Source of the DNA: Actinomycetes bacterium
GTDB taxonomy: Bacteria; Actinomycetota; Acidimicrobiia; Acidimicrobiales; RAAP-2
Assembly (NCBI GenBank): GCA_021785695.1
Contig: JAJYEQ010000006.1
Span: 43,639-107,638, forward strand
Direction: 5' to 3'
DNA length: 64,000 nucleotides
Shown piece by piece: positions 35,748 through 45,330 of this stretch (positions within the stretch are counted from its first letter, which is position 1; every line of letters begins with the position of its first letter). The position numbers and the translations under genes were made by a program. Under the pieces are notes generated by a model. The model was given only the letters and a program-made list of their open reading frames with translations, ran no database searches and was not told the origin of the DNA.

Positions 35748-38087
35748 GTGGTCGCAGCCCGGCACACCCGTTCGAAGCCGCCAGCGCGGCGCCCGCGGTC
35801 GGCACCCCCGACCCGCTGGGCCCGCCACCGGCGTGACCTCGTCGTGGTGGCCCTCGCCCTGGTGGCGGTGCTGGTGGCGCTGGCCGATGTCGGGGCGCTG
35901 GGACCCGCGGGGCGGGTGCTCGACGCCGGGGCCGGCCTCGTGCTCGGCGTGGGCCGCTTCGTCGTGCCGCTGGCCCTGGCCGGCGTCGTCGTGGCGACCC
36001 TGATGCCCTCGCGGGAGGTCGACGCCGTGCGGGTGGGCTGGGGAATCGCGGTGGGCCTGGTCGGCGTGAGCGGCATCGGGGACCTGGCCGGTGGCCGCCC
36101 GGGGTGGCTCGCGGGTCGCGCGGCGCTCTCGAGCGCTGGTGGCTGGCTGGGCGTGGGCGTCGGTGGCGGCCTGGACCGGGTGGTCGGCTGGATCGGCGCG
36201 CTGGTCATCTTGATCGCCATCGTCATCGTCGCCCTCGTCCTGGTCACGGGGGTGTCGCTGGCTACGCTCGGGCGCGTGGCGGCGGGGGGGTTCCGTGGCG
36301 CGCGGTCGGCCCTGCGCCGTCTGGGTGCGGGGCGCACGCCCCGCACCGCCCGCCGTCCGTCGTCGGCGCCCGAGAGTGGGGGGCCCGAGGCGCCCGAGGC
36401 GCGCGCCGACGACGCGGACCTCTGGGAGCCGGTGGCCGAGGAGTCCGCGCAGCTGGCCGCGCCCGCTCCCGTGGTCGACGCGCCGCCAGTCCAGCCCGTC
36501 CCCGTCGCGTCCCCGCCCGAGGGCGACGAGCCGGCACCCCCACCGGCCAGTGAGTCGGGGGGACCCCCTGCGCAGCGGCCCGCCGGCCCGCCCTGGCAGT
36601 TGCCGCCGCTCGGCCTGCTCGGCCGCACCCGCGAGCAGCGGGCCGACCGGGGAGCCGTCGAGAGGGCCGGGGCCGAGCTGGTCGAGGCGCTGGCGGCGCA
36701 CGGGGTCGAGACCACGCTCGTCGGATTCACGGTCGGTCCCACGGTCACGCGCTTCGAGCTGGAGCTGGGCGCCGGGGTCAAGGTGTCGCGGGTGACCTCG
36801 CTCAACCGCGACATCGCCTACGCGATGGCCACGCCCGACGTGCGCATTCTGGCCCCGATCCCGGGTCGCTCGGCGATCGGGGTCGAGGTCCCCAACCGGA
36901 CGCGGGCCCTGGTGGCGCTCGGCGACCTGGTAGCGACCGAGGAGGCCCGCCAGGCGCGCCACCCGCTCGACGTACCCATCGGGCGCGACATCGCCGGGCG
37001 CACGGTGCTCATCAACCTGGCGGCCATGCCCCACGTTCTGATCTCGGGCGCGACGGGAGCCGGCAAGAGCTCGTGCATCAACGCCCTGGTCACCTCGCTG
37101 GTGATGCGCGCGAGCCCCGAGCAGGTCCGGCTGGTGCTCATCGACCCCAAGCGGGTCGAGATGAGCCACTACCAGGACCTGCCCCACCTGATCGCCCCGG
37201 TCGTGGTGGACCCGAAGAAGGCCGCCGGCGCGCTCACCTGGGCGGTGCGCGAGATGGAGCGGCGCTACGACGTCCTGGCGGCCGCCGGGGTCCGGGACAT
37301 TGCGGGCTACCACGACGCGATCGAGCGCGGCGAGCTGGTCGTCGAGCCGACGTCGGCCCAGATGGTGGCTACGGCCATCGGGGACCCGAGCTGGGCGGCC
37401 GCGGACCCGCGCGCCGCCGAGGAGCTGCCCTTCATCGTCGTGGTCGTCGACGAGCTCAACGACCTCATGATGGTGGCGGCCCGCGACGTCGAGGAGTCCG
37501 TGGTCCGCATTGCCCAGATGGCCCGGGCGGTCGGCATCCACCTGGTCCTGGCCACCCAGCGTCCCAGCGTCGACGTCATCACCGGCGTGATCAAGGCGAA
37601 CATCCCCAGCCGGATGGCCTTCGCCGTCTCGTCGCTGGCCGACAGCCGGGTCATCTTGGACCAGGCGGGGGCCGAGCGCCTGATCGGCAAGGGAGACATG
37701 CTGCTGGTCACGGCCAGCTCCAGCGTCGCCCGGCGCATCCAGTCGCCCTGGGTCTCGGAGGCCGAGGTCCAGCGGGTGGTGGCCTTCTGGCGAGCCCAGG
37801 GCGGGCGCCGCGAGTCGGTGGTGGCCTTCGACGGCGACACCGAGCGCGGGGCGTTGGCGAGCGGTGACGACGACGACGAGCTGGTGCGCCAGGCCCGGGA
37901 CCTGGTCCTGCGGACCCAGTCGGGCTCGACCTCGATGCTCCAGCGCAAGCTGCGGGTGGGCTTCGCGCGCGCCGGGCGGCTGATGGACCAGCTCGAGATC
38001 GAGGGGGTGGTCGCCGCTGGCGACGGGTCCAAGGCGCGCCGCGTGCTCCAGACGTTCGAGGAGTACTACGGGACCCCGGAGCGCTGA
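35748..38087 (+). CDS. ftsK: DNA translocase FtsK/SpoIIIE
   Basis: A 779-residue FtsK. About four transmembrane helices span residues 25-175, followed by an Ala/Pro-rich linker of roughly 120 residues. The motor has Walker A GATGAGKSSCIN near residue 435, VLIDPKRVEMSHYQDLPHL, Walker B FIVVVVDELNDLMMV and LATQRPSVDVITGVIKANIP. A C-terminal gamma winged-helix domain (STSMLQRKLRVGFARAGRLMD) reads KOPS-like sites. It pumps chromosome ends through the septum and activates Xer recombination; xerC lies about 26 kb upstream. The start is GTG. Confidence 0.95.
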   Translation: MVAARHTRSKPPARRPRSAPPTRWARHRRDLVVVALALVAVLVALADVGALGPAGRVLDAGAGLVLGVGRFVVPLALAGVVVATLMPSREVDAVRVGWGIAVGLVGVSGIGDLAGGRPGWLAGRAALSSAGGWLGVGVGGGLDRVVGWIGALVILIAIVIVALVLVTGVSLATLGRVAAGGFRGARSALRRLGAGRTPRTARRPSSAPESGGPEAPEARADDADLWEPVAEESAQLAAPAPVVDAPPVQPVPVASPPEGDEPAPPPASESGGPPAQRPAGPPWQLPPLGLLGRTREQRADRGAVERAGAELVEALAAHGVETTLVGFTVGPTVTRFELELGAGVKVSRVTSLNRDIAYAMATPDVRILAPIPGRSAIGVEVPNRTRALVALGDLVATEEARQARHPLDVPIGRDIAGRTVLINLAAMPHVLISGATGAGKSSCINALVTSLVMRASPEQVRLVLIDPKRVEMSHYQDLPHLIAPVVVDPKKAAGALTWAVREMERRYDVLAAAGVRDIAGYHDAIERGELVVEPTSAQMVATAIGDPSWAAADPRAAEELPFIVVVVDELNDLMMVAARDVEESVVRIAQMARAVGIHLVLATQRPSVDVITGVIKANIPSRMAFAVSSLADSRVILDQAGAERLIGKGDMLLVTASSSVARRIQSPWVSEAEVQRVVAFWRAQGGRRESVVAFDGDTERGALASGDDDDELVRQARDLVLRTQSGSTSMLQRKLRVGFARAGRLMDQLEIEGVVAAGDGSKARRVLQTFEEYYGTPER

Positions 38088-38127
38088 GGAGTCCGAGCCG
38101 GGCGCGGCGCCGACCTACGCTGCCTAG

Positions 38128-38973
38128 GTGCTCGCACGCGCGCCCGCCAGCTCGGCCAACCTGGGACCGGGATTCGACGCGGTGGCTGTCGCCCTCGCAC
38201 TGTACGTGGAGGTCGAGGTCGTCCCCGCCACCCGCCTGGCGGTGTCGACGACCGGGGAAGGGGCGGGACTCTTCGACGGGCCCGATCACCTCGCGGTCCG
38301 CGTTGTGCGCCAGGTGAGGGGTCACGATCGCTTCGCGGTGCGCGTCGACTCGCAGATCCCGCTCTCGCGGGGCCTCGGCTCCTCGGCGGCGCTGGCCCTG
38401 GCAGCGGCCGCCGCAGCCGGGTCCGACGACCCCCTGGCGGTGGCGGTCGCGATCGACGGCCACGCCGAGAACGCCGCGGCGTCCGCGCGCGGGGGGCTGG
38501 TGGCCGCCCGCACGTCGCCCGCGGGCGTGGAGGTCGTGGACCTCGCCCTCGATCCGCAGTGGCGCTTCGTGGTGGTCATCCCCGAGGCGCTGCTGGCCAC
38601 CTCCGACGCGCGCGCCGCACTGCCGCGGCGGGTCGAACGGGCCGACGCGGTGGCCAACCTGTCGGGCCTGGCCTTCGTGCTGGCGGGGCTCGCTGACCAC
38701 CGGCGCTTCGTCCCCGGCGCGATGGCCGACCATCTGCACCAGCCCTTCCGCGCGGCCCTGTTTCCTCAAGCCGAGCCGATCATGGTCGCGCTGCGCAGCG
38801 CGGGGGCGGTGGACGCGTGCTGGTCCGGCGCGGGCACGACCATGCTCGGGCTGGCGACCCAGGACCGGGCGGCGGCCGTGGCGGCGGCCACGGCGCGCGC
38901 GCTGGCGCGCGAGGAGATCGCGGCGCGGGTAGAGGTACTGGATCCGGATCGCGGTGGCCTGGTCGTGCGGTGA
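38128..38973 (+). CDS. thrB: Homoserine kinase (GHMP family)
   Basis: A 281-residue GHMP kinase that phosphorylates homoserine on the way to threonine. The N-terminal ARAPASSANLGPGFDAV and the ATP-binding loop PLSRGLGSSAALAL are typical of ThrB, with a third conserved block around WSGAGTTMLGLA. thrA and thrC are not adjacent, so it appears separated from the usual thr cluster. It begins with GTG, and its stop overlaps the start of an EamA-family exporter. Confidence 0.9.
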   Translation: MLARAPASSANLGPGFDAVAVALALYVEVEVVPATRLAVSTTGEGAGLFDGPDHLAVRVVRQVRGHDRFAVRVDSQIPLSRGLGSSAALALAAAAAAGSDDPLAVAVAIDGHAENAAASARGGLVAARTSPAGVEVVDLALDPQWRFVVVIPEALLATSDARAALPRRVERADAVANLSGLAFVLAGLADHRRFVPGAMADHLHQPFRAALFPQAEPIMVALRSAGAVDACWSGAGTTMLGLATQDRAAAVAAATARALAREEIAARVEVLDPDRGGLVVR

Positions 38974-39848
38974 GCGTGACGCGGCGCCGGACGCTGGCCG
39001 GCGTCGGCTTCATCCTGACCGGCGCGGCGGTGATCCAGTGGTCGGCGACGCTCGTGGTGCCGGCCTTCGGGGTGGTGAGCCCACTGGCCGCCAGTGGGTG
39101 GCGCTTCCTGGTGGGCGGTCCGCTGCTGTGGGCCCTGGCCCGCCCCCGGCCGTGGCAGTGGTCGCGCAGCCAGCTGGCCGGGACCGTGGCCCTGGGGCTC
39201 TCCACGGCGGCCATGAACATCTGCTTCTACCAGGCCATCGAGCGCATCAGCCTGGGCAGCGCGGTGGCCATCGAGTACCTCGGGCCCTTCCTGGTGGCCG
39301 CGCTAGGTCGGCGCTCGTGGCGGCACCTGGCCTTCGTCGTGCTGGCCGGGGCCGGCGTGTGGGCCCTGGCTCGCCCAGGCGGGGGCATCACGCTGGCCGG
39401 GGCGGCGTTCGCTCTGGGGTCCGGGACGTTCTGGGCGGCCTACGCGTTCGCCTCCCACCGCGTGGGGGGGACGACCGACGGGTTCGGCGGCCTGGCCGTG
39501 GCCATGACGCTGGCGGCACTGGTCACGCTGCCGTTCTCGCTGCGCGCGCTGCCCGCGATCGGCGCCCATCCGGCGGTCCTGGGACGCCTGGCCATCGTTG
39601 GGGTCCTGGCCATCGTCTTCGGGTTCGGGGCCGAGCTCGAGGCCCTACGGCGCATCCGGCCCACGATCGTGAGCGTCCTGCTGGCTCTGGACCCGGCGGT
39701 GGCCTTCGTGCTGGGGTGGCTGGTGCTGGGTCAGGGAGTCGACGCGCTGGACCTGCTCGGGCTGGCGCTGGTGGTCAGTGCCGGCATCGGGGTGACGGTG
39801 GATGTGACCCGGGAGTCCGGGAGCGGCCTCACTAGGCTGGAGGGGTGA
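38970..39848 (+). CDS. EamA/RhtA-family transporter
   Basis: A 292-residue membrane protein with ten hydrophobic helices arranged as two EamA repeats, the pattern of the drug/metabolite transporter superfamily. Segments AAMNICFYQAIERISLGSAVAIEYLGP and LLALDPAVAFVLGWLVLGQ resemble RhtA, the threonine/homoserine exporter of E. coli (only parts shown in one piece are indicative). Its overlap with thrB (GTGA) supports a role in homoserine or threonine efflux, but this is inferred from context. The C-terminal end overlaps miaB. Confidence 0.8.
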   Translation: MSVTRRRTLAGVGFILTGAAVIQWSATLVVPAFGVVSPLAASGWRFLVGGPLLWALARPRPWQWSRSQLAGTVALGLSTAAMNICFYQAIERISLGSAVAIEYLGPFLVAALGRRSWRHLAFVVLAGAGVWALARPGGGITLAGAAFALGSGTFWAAYAFASHRVGGTTDGFGGLAVAMTLAALVTLPFSLRALPAIGAHPAVLGRLAIVGVLAIVFGFGAELEALRRIRPTIVSVLLALDPAVAFVLGWLVLGQGVDALDLLGLALVVSAGIGVTVDVTRESGSGLTRLEG

Positions 39849-41233
39849 GCGAGCCGCGCACCTTCGCCATCAGGACCTTCGGGTGCCAGATGAACGAGCA
39901 CGACTCGGAGCGCCTGGCCGGGCGCCTGCGGGCCGCGGGCCTGGTCAGCGCCGCCGACGAGTCCTGCGCCGACGTGGTCGTCTTGAACACCTGCACGATC
40001 CGGGAGAACGCCGACCTCAAGCTGTTCAGCGCCCTGGGGCATCTCAAGGCGCGCAAGCGGGAGCATCCCGACCTGCAGATCGTCGTGGGTGGGTGTCTGG
40101 CCCAGCACGAGCGTGAGCGGATCCGCGAGCGCGCTGGCTGGGTCGACGTGGTCGTGGGAACGCACAACCTGCTCGAGACGCCGGCGCTGCTGGAGCGCTC
40201 CCGCGTCGAGGGCCCCCTCGTCGTCGTGGCTGACGCGCCCGACCCGGTGACCGCGCGCGACCAGGTCCCGGCGCTGACTGCGGAGCGGGATGTCCCGTGG
40301 GCGGCGTGGATGACGATCCAGACGGGCTGTGACAACTCGTGCAGCTACTGCATCGTCCCCGAGGTGCGCGGCGGCGAGATCAGCCGGCAGATGGAGGACC
40401 TGGTGGCCGAGGCCGAGATGCTGGCGCGCCGGGGCGTGGCCGAGATCACGCTGCTGGGCCAGAACGTCAACTCCTACGGCCGGGACCTGACGGGCCGCGG
40501 GACGCTCTTTGGCCCCCTGCTGCGGGCCCTCGGCACCGTGGCGGGCATCGAGCGGATCCGCTTCACGAGCCCGCATCCCAAAGACCTGCGCCCCGACATC
40601 GTGGCCGCGATGGCCGAGACCGCAGCGGTATGCCCCCAGCTGCACCTGCCGCTGCAGTCGGGGTCCGATCGGGTCCTGACCGCCATGCGACGCGGGTACC
40701 GCGCCGCGCGCTACCTGGAGCGCCTGGCGATGGCCCGGGCGGCCGTGGCCGATCTGGCGGTCACGACCGACCTCATCGTGGGCTACCCCGGGGAGAGCGA
40801 CGCGGACTTCGAGGACACGCTGGCCGTGGTCGCCGAGGCCCACTACGACGGCGCCTACACCTTCGTGTTCTCGCCGCGCGAGGGCACCCGGGCCGCTGGC
40901 CTGGGTGACGCCTTCATCGACCCCGGGGTGGTGCGCGAGCGCTTCGACCGGCTCAAGGAGGTGGTGGACCGCTCGGCGCTGGCCCGCCACCAGGCACGGG
41001 TGGGCCGGCTCGAGGAGGTGCTGGTCGAGGGTCCGGGCAAGCGGCCCGGCCAGGTGAGTGGACGCACGCTCCAGGGCAAGCTCGTCCACCTGGCCGCCAG
41101 CGCTGAGCTGAGCGGTGGCACGCTGGCCGAGGTCCGCATCGATCGGGCGGCGCCCTACTACCTGACGGGTACGGTGACGCGAGTCCTGCGCCCACCGCGC
41201 CATCGCCGCCGCATCGCCCTGTCGGTGACGTGA
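39845..41233 (+). CDS. miaB: tRNA-2-methylthio-N6-dimethylallyladenosine synthase
   Basis: A 462-residue radical-SAM methylthiotransferase that adds 2-methylthio to i6A37 of tRNA. The N-terminal UPF0004 domain carries the cluster cysteines (RTFGCQMNEHDSER, VVLNTCTIRENA, VVGGCLAQ). The radical-SAM motif is QTGCDNSCSYCIVP (CxxxCxxC), and a TRAM domain is at the C-terminus. The GTG start and end overlap the neighbours by four bases each, and miaA, which makes the substrate modification, is next. Confidence 0.96.
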   Translation: MSEPRTFAIRTFGCQMNEHDSERLAGRLRAAGLVSAADESCADVVVLNTCTIRENADLKLFSALGHLKARKREHPDLQIVVGGCLAQHERERIRERAGWVDVVVGTHNLLETPALLERSRVEGPLVVVADAPDPVTARDQVPALTAERDVPWAAWMTIQTGCDNSCSYCIVPEVRGGEISRQMEDLVAEAEMLARRGVAEITLLGQNVNSYGRDLTGRGTLFGPLLRALGTVAGIERIRFTSPHPKDLRPDIVAAMAETAAVCPQLHLPLQSGSDRVLTAMRRGYRAARYLERLAMARAAVADLAVTTDLIVGYPGESDADFEDTLAVVAEAHYDGAYTFVFSPREGTRAAGLGDAFIDPGVVRERFDRLKEVVDRSALARHQARVGRLEEVLVEGPGKRPGQVSGRTLQGKLVHLAASAELSGGTLAEVRIDRAAPYYLTGTVTRVLRPPRHRRRIALSVT

Positions 41234-42165
41234 GCGACCGCGTCGCGGTCGCGGTGGTGGGGGCCACGGCGACCGGGAAGTCGGCCCTGACGCACGCGTT
41301 CGCGAGGCGGCACCCCGGATGCGAGATCGTGATGGCCGACGCCATGGCCGTCTATCGCGGCATGGACCTGGCGACCGCCAAGCCGACGCCGGCGCAGCGC
41401 GCCGAGGTCCGCTACCACTTGGTCGACGTGGTGGAGCCCGCCGAGGCCTTCACGGTGGCCGCGTGGCAGGCAGCGGCGCGGGCGGCCCTGGCCGACGTGT
41501 GGGCGCGCGGCGGCTGCGCCCTGGTCGTGGGGGGCACCGGCCTCTACATCCGGGCCCTGGTCGACGCGCTGACCTTCCCCGGACAGTTCCCCGCGCTGCG
41601 CGCTGAGCTCGAGGAGCGTGCCGCGCGCGGCGAGGACCTGGCAGCCCTGCTGGGCAGCGCCGACCCCCAGGCGGCCATGCTGATCGAGCCCACCAACGCG
41701 CGCCGCGTACTGCGTGCGCTCGAGGTGACACTGGGGTCGGGTCGGCCCTTCTCCTCCTACGGCCCGGGTCTGTCGACCTACGGGCCGGGGCGCCTGCGCC
41801 AGGTCGGGCTGCGCGTGCCCTTGGCGGAGCTCGATGCTCGCATCGAGGAGCGGCTGGGCGCGTGGGTGGCCGACGGGCTCGTCGAGGAGGTGCGCGCGCT
41901 GGCGGCGCGACCGGGTGGCCTGTCGGCCACGGCGCGCCAAGCCGTCGGTTACCGCGAGCTGCTGGACTGGCTGGAGCGCGGCGGCAGCCTCGAGGGCGCG
42001 GTCGCGGCCGCGGTCACCGCCACTCGCCGTCTGGCGCGCCGGCAGGTGCGCTGGTTCGCGCGCGATCCGCGCATCGAGTGGTTCGACGACCCCGAGATCG
42101 CTGCCGCACGCTTAGAGGCGCTGGTGAACGATCGGGAGGGATCCGTGCGAGACTGGAACGCGTGA
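41230..42165 (+). CDS. miaA: tRNA dimethylallyltransferase
   Basis: A 311-residue MiaA that transfers a dimethylallyl group to A37 of tRNAs reading UNN codons. The P-loop is VVGATATGKSAL, followed by the substrate motif ADAMAVYRGMDLATAKP and the YHLVDVVEP block, then VVGGTGLYIRAL. Late in the protein come the tRNA-binding segment AVGYRELLDWLE and the RRQVRWFARDPRIEWF end. It overlaps miaB upstream and dapF downstream (GTGA each), so miaB-miaA-dapF-hflX is an operon. Confidence 0.95.
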   Translation: MSDRVAVAVVGATATGKSALTHAFARRHPGCEIVMADAMAVYRGMDLATAKPTPAQRAEVRYHLVDVVEPAEAFTVAAWQAAARAALADVWARGGCALVVGGTGLYIRALVDALTFPGQFPALRAELEERAARGEDLAALLGSADPQAAMLIEPTNARRVLRALEVTLGSGRPFSSYGPGLSTYGPGRLRQVGLRVPLAELDARIEERLGAWVADGLVEEVRALAARPGGLSATARQAVGYRELLDWLERGGSLEGAVAAAVTATRRLARRQVRWFARDPRIEWFDDPEIAAARLEALVNDREGSVRDWNA

Positions 42166-42944
42166 CGCTCAGATTCCTCCAGAAGTGGCACGGAGCGGGC
42201 AACGACTTCCTGGTGGACGTGCTCGACTACGGGACCGCCGCGTGGTGGACGGCGGACCGGGTGCGGGCCGCCTGTGATCGCCACCACGGTGTGGGGGCCG
42301 ACGGCGTCGTGGTCGCCGAGGTGGGAGCTGAGGGCCACGCCGGCCACGAGGTCGTGATGTCCCTCTTCAACGCCGACGGATCGCGAGCCGAGATGTCGGG
42401 CAACGGCATCCGCTGCCTGGCCGCGGGGGTGCGCCGGGCTACCCGGGGGCGCTGGACCGAGCTTGACGTCCTGACCGATGCCGGGCTGCGCACGGTGGAG
42501 TTCGACCGCGATGACCCCAGCTGGGCCACTGTCGACATGGGCGAGGTCGAGCTGCTCGCGGCGCCCGCAGGTGCCATGGGCGCAGCGCGCGTGGGCAACC
42601 CGCACGTGGTGGTGCTCGACGAGGTGGCCTGGAGCGACGCCGAGCGCGACGCACGCGCGGCGGACCTGTCGGCGGCGGTTGGGGGAGCCAACGTCGAGTT
42701 CGTCCGCCTCGAGGCGAACGGACGCGTCGCGATGCGCGTCCACGAGCGCGGGGTGGGCTGGACGATGGCCTGTGGCACCGGGAGCTGTGCGGTCGCGGCC
42801 GTCCTGCGCGCCCAGGGCCGGGCGGGAGATCGCGTCGTCGTGGCCAATCCGGGAGGCGACCTCGAGGTGAGCCTGCTGGGTGCGCGGGCCCGCCTGCGCG
42901 GGCCCGTCGCCTTCGTGGGCAACGTGGAGTGGTCGACGCATTGA
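42162..42944 (+). CDS. dapF: Diaminopimelate epimerase
   Basis: A 260-residue DapF that converts LL- to meso-diaminopimelate using two cysteines. Both are visible, one in MSGNGIRCLA and one in MACGTGSCAVAAV. The N-terminal KWHGAGNDFLVDV and the middle ADGVVV and ARVGNPHVVVL segments agree with the family. The GTG start overlaps miaA. Placement of dapF between miaA and hflX is typical for actinobacteria. Confidence 0.96.
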   Translation: MTLRFLQKWHGAGNDFLVDVLDYGTAAWWTADRVRAACDRHHGVGADGVVVAEVGAEGHAGHEVVMSLFNADGSRAEMSGNGIRCLAAGVRRATRGRWTELDVLTDAGLRTVEFDRDDPSWATVDMGEVELLAAPAGAMGAARVGNPHVVVLDEVAWSDAERDARAADLSAAVGGANVEFVRLEANGRVAMRVHERGVGWTMACGTGSCAVAAVLRAQGRAGDRVVVANPGGDLEVSLLGARARLRGPVAFVGNVEWSTH

Positions 42945-42949
42945 GTTCG

Positions 42950-44212
42950 ATGTCCCTGATCGATCGCTCGTTTCGCGAGCGCATCATCCTGGTCGGTGTC
43001 ATCTTCCCCGGGACGACCGGCGAGGAGATCGAGCGCCAGCTCGATGAGCTGGCGCTCCTGGTCGACACGGCCGGTGCCGACGTCGTGGACCGGGTCATCC
43101 AGCGTCGCGATCGGCCCGACCCGGCCACGTTCCTCGGGTCGGGCAAGGTGCGCGAGCTGGCGGACCGGTGCCTCGAGCACGATGTGGACACGGTCGTCTT
43201 CGAGCACGCCCTGACCCCGGGCCAGCAGCGCAACCTGGAGGGCCTCCTCGGTCGCACCGCGATCGACCGGACGGCGGTGATCTTGGACATCTTCGCCCAG
43301 AACGCTCGCAGCCCCGAGGGCCGGGCCCAGGTGGAGCTGGCCCAACTCGAGTATCGCCTGCCGCGCCTGCGCCGCAACAGCGGCTCCCTGTCCCAGCAGG
43401 CGGGCCGGATCGGCACGCGGGGCCCGGGCGAGACCCAGCTCGAGGTCGATCGCCGCCGCCTGGTCCAGCGGACGCACCATCTCCGGGCCGAGTTGGGAGA
43501 AATCGAGCGGACCCGCACCCTCCAGCGCCGCGGACGCGACCGGGGCCGCCTGCGCGAGGCGACGCTGGTCGGCTACACCAACGCCGGCAAGTCCTCGATG
43601 CTCAACGCCCTGACCTCGGCGGACGTCATCGTCGAGGACCGGCTCTTCGCCACGCTGGACCCCCGCACCCGCCAGCGCCAGCTGCCCGGAGGTGAGGCGA
43701 TCCTGATCACCGACACCGTCGGCTTCATCTCCAACCTGCCCCACGAGCTCGTCGAGGCCTTCATGAGCACGCTGCGCTCGGTCCAGCTGGCCGACCTGCT
43801 CGTCCACGTGGTCGATGCCTCGAGCCCCTACGCCGAAGAGCAGATCCGGGCCGTGCACGAGGTCCTGGCCGCGATCTCGGCCGACCAGGTCCCCGAGCTG
43901 CTCGTGTTCAACAAGGCCGACATCGCTGGGGAACGCGCCCGCGAGATGGCCGCGGCCTACCCGGGGAGCGTGGTGGCCGCGGCGCGCACCGGGGAGAACC
44001 TCGACGAGGTCCTGCGGGTGATCGGGGCCCGGCTGCGCCACCGGGACCGGGTGATGATCGTGCGGGTGCCGCTGGCGCGCGGGGACGTGCTGGCGGCCGC
44101 GCACCGCGAGGGCGACGTTCTCGAGACGCACGTCGACGACGATGCGCTGGTCGTGACGGTGGCCGTGGACCCGGCGGGCGAGGCGCGCCTCGAGCGCTGG
44201 AGAGTGCGGTGA
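42950..44212 (+). CDS. hflX: GTPase HflX
   Basis: A 420-residue HflX, a ribosome-associated GTPase that splits stalled or stressed 70S ribosomes. The N-terminal HflX domain has DPATFLGSGKVREL and VVFEHALTPGQQRNLE, then RIGTRGPGETQLEVDRR. The G domain has VGYTNAGKSSMLNALT, TDTVGFISNLPHELVEAF and VFNKAD. I chose the ATG at 42950; a TTG at 42941 that overlaps the dapF stop is possible. The stop overlaps the dapC GTG start. Confidence 0.94.
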   Translation: MSLIDRSFRERIILVGVIFPGTTGEEIERQLDELALLVDTAGADVVDRVIQRRDRPDPATFLGSGKVRELADRCLEHDVDTVVFEHALTPGQQRNLEGLLGRTAIDRTAVILDIFAQNARSPEGRAQVELAQLEYRLPRLRRNSGSLSQQAGRIGTRGPGETQLEVDRRRLVQRTHHLRAELGEIERTRTLQRRGRDRGRLREATLVGYTNAGKSSMLNALTSADVIVEDRLFATLDPRTRQRQLPGGEAILITDTVGFISNLPHELVEAFMSTLRSVQLADLLVHVVDASSPYAEEQIRAVHEVLAAISADQVPELLVFNKADIAGERAREMAAAYPGSVVAAARTGENLDEVLRVIGARLRHRDRVMIVRVPLARGDVLAAAHREGDVLETHVDDDALVVTVAVDPAGEARLERWRVR

Positions 44213-45306
44213 GCTTCACGCCCCCGCCGTATCCCTACGCACGCCTGGATCCCATTCGGGCCCTGGCGGTCGCCAGCGCGGGCGGGGCACTGGACTGCTC
44301 GGTCGGCACGCCGATCGATGAGCCCCCGGCGTTCGTGGCCGAGGAGCTGGCCCGGGCGCCGGGCGTGCGCGGCTATCCGAGCTCGGCGGGTTCGGCCGAG
44401 TTGCGGGCCAGTGCCCGCGGGTGGCTCCAGCGCCGCTTCGAGGTCGCGGTGGGGCCCGACGAGCTGGCCGTGTGCGTGGGCACCAAGGAGTTCGTGGCCA
44501 GCGTGGCGGGCTACCTGCGGCTGCGCTCGGCGGACCGCGACACCGTCTTGTACCCCGAGATCAGCTACCCGACCTACGCCATGGGTGCGACCTTGGCGGG
44601 GCTGCGCGCGGTCGCGGTGCCGCGCCGCGCGGGACGCCTGGACCTGGACGCGATCGCGGCCGACGACGCGCGTCGCGCCCTGGTGCTGTGGTCGAACGCC
44701 CCGGCCAACCCCAGTGGGGAGCTCGAGGACTTCGCGGCTCTGGCGCGCTGGGGCCGCGCCCACGGCGTCGTCGTGGCCAGCGACGAGTGCTACGCGGACT
44801 ATACGTGGGACGGCCCGCCCGCCAGCATCCTGCAGACGGGGAGCGAGGGGGTGCTGGCCGTCCACTCGGTCTCCAAGCGATCGAACCTCGCCGGGGCGCG
44901 GGTGGGCTTCTACGCGGGCGATCCCCAGCTGGTCGCCTACCTCCAGCTGGTGCGCCAGCACGCCGGCCTCATGGCGGCGGGCCCGACCCAGGCGGTGGCA
45001 CGGCGCGCCTACGACGACGACCAGCACGTCGAGATCCAGCGACGGCGCTACCGCGAGCGCCTGGAGATCCTGGCTGCCGGGCTGGGGCGCGTGGGGATCG
45101 ACGCCCCGCTGCCGGCGGGTGGCTTCTACCTGTGGGCGTCACGGCCCGGGACGGACGGCTGGGAGCTGGCGCGTGAGCTGGCGGAGCGGGCCGGTCTGGT
45201 GGTGAGTCCCGGCGAGTTCTACGGTGCGGCGGGCGCCGACCACGTGCGCATCGCCGTGGTGCAGCCGACCGAGCGGCTGGCGGCGGCGGCGCGGCTCCTC
45301 TCCTAG
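44209..45306 (+). CDS. dapC: Succinyldiaminopimelate aminotransferase
   Basis: A 365-residue fold-type I PLP aminotransferase. The cofactor lysine lies in HSVSKRSNLAGARVGF, with NAPANPSGE and VVASDECYADY upstream and GGFYLWAS and RIAVVQP near the end. Class I/II aminotransferases differ in substrate, but this one directly precedes dapD and dapE, so N-succinyl-2-amino-6-ketopimelate is the likely substrate (DapC). Its GTG start overlaps hflX and it is followed by 24 bases before dapD. Confidence 0.88.
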   Translation: MSFTPPPYPYARLDPIRALAVASAGGALDCSVGTPIDEPPAFVAEELARAPGVRGYPSSAGSAELRASARGWLQRRFEVAVGPDELAVCVGTKEFVASVAGYLRLRSADRDTVLYPEISYPTYAMGATLAGLRAVAVPRRAGRLDLDAIAADDARRALVLWSNAPANPSGELEDFAALARWGRAHGVVVASDECYADYTWDGPPASILQTGSEGVLAVHSVSKRSNLAGARVGFYAGDPQLVAYLQLVRQHAGLMAAGPTQAVARRAYDDDQHVEIQRRRYRERLEILAAGLGRVGIDAPLPAGGFYLWASRPGTDGWELARELAERAGLVVSPGEFYGAAGADHVRIAVVQPTERLAAAARLLS

Positions 45307-45330
45307 TCGAGCCGGCCCTACCATGGGCTC

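Noticed and set aside
44209..45306. Histidinol-phosphate or tyrosine aminotransferase instead of DapC
   Set aside because: The fold alone would allow it, but the operon position directly before dapD and dapE makes DapC the better call.
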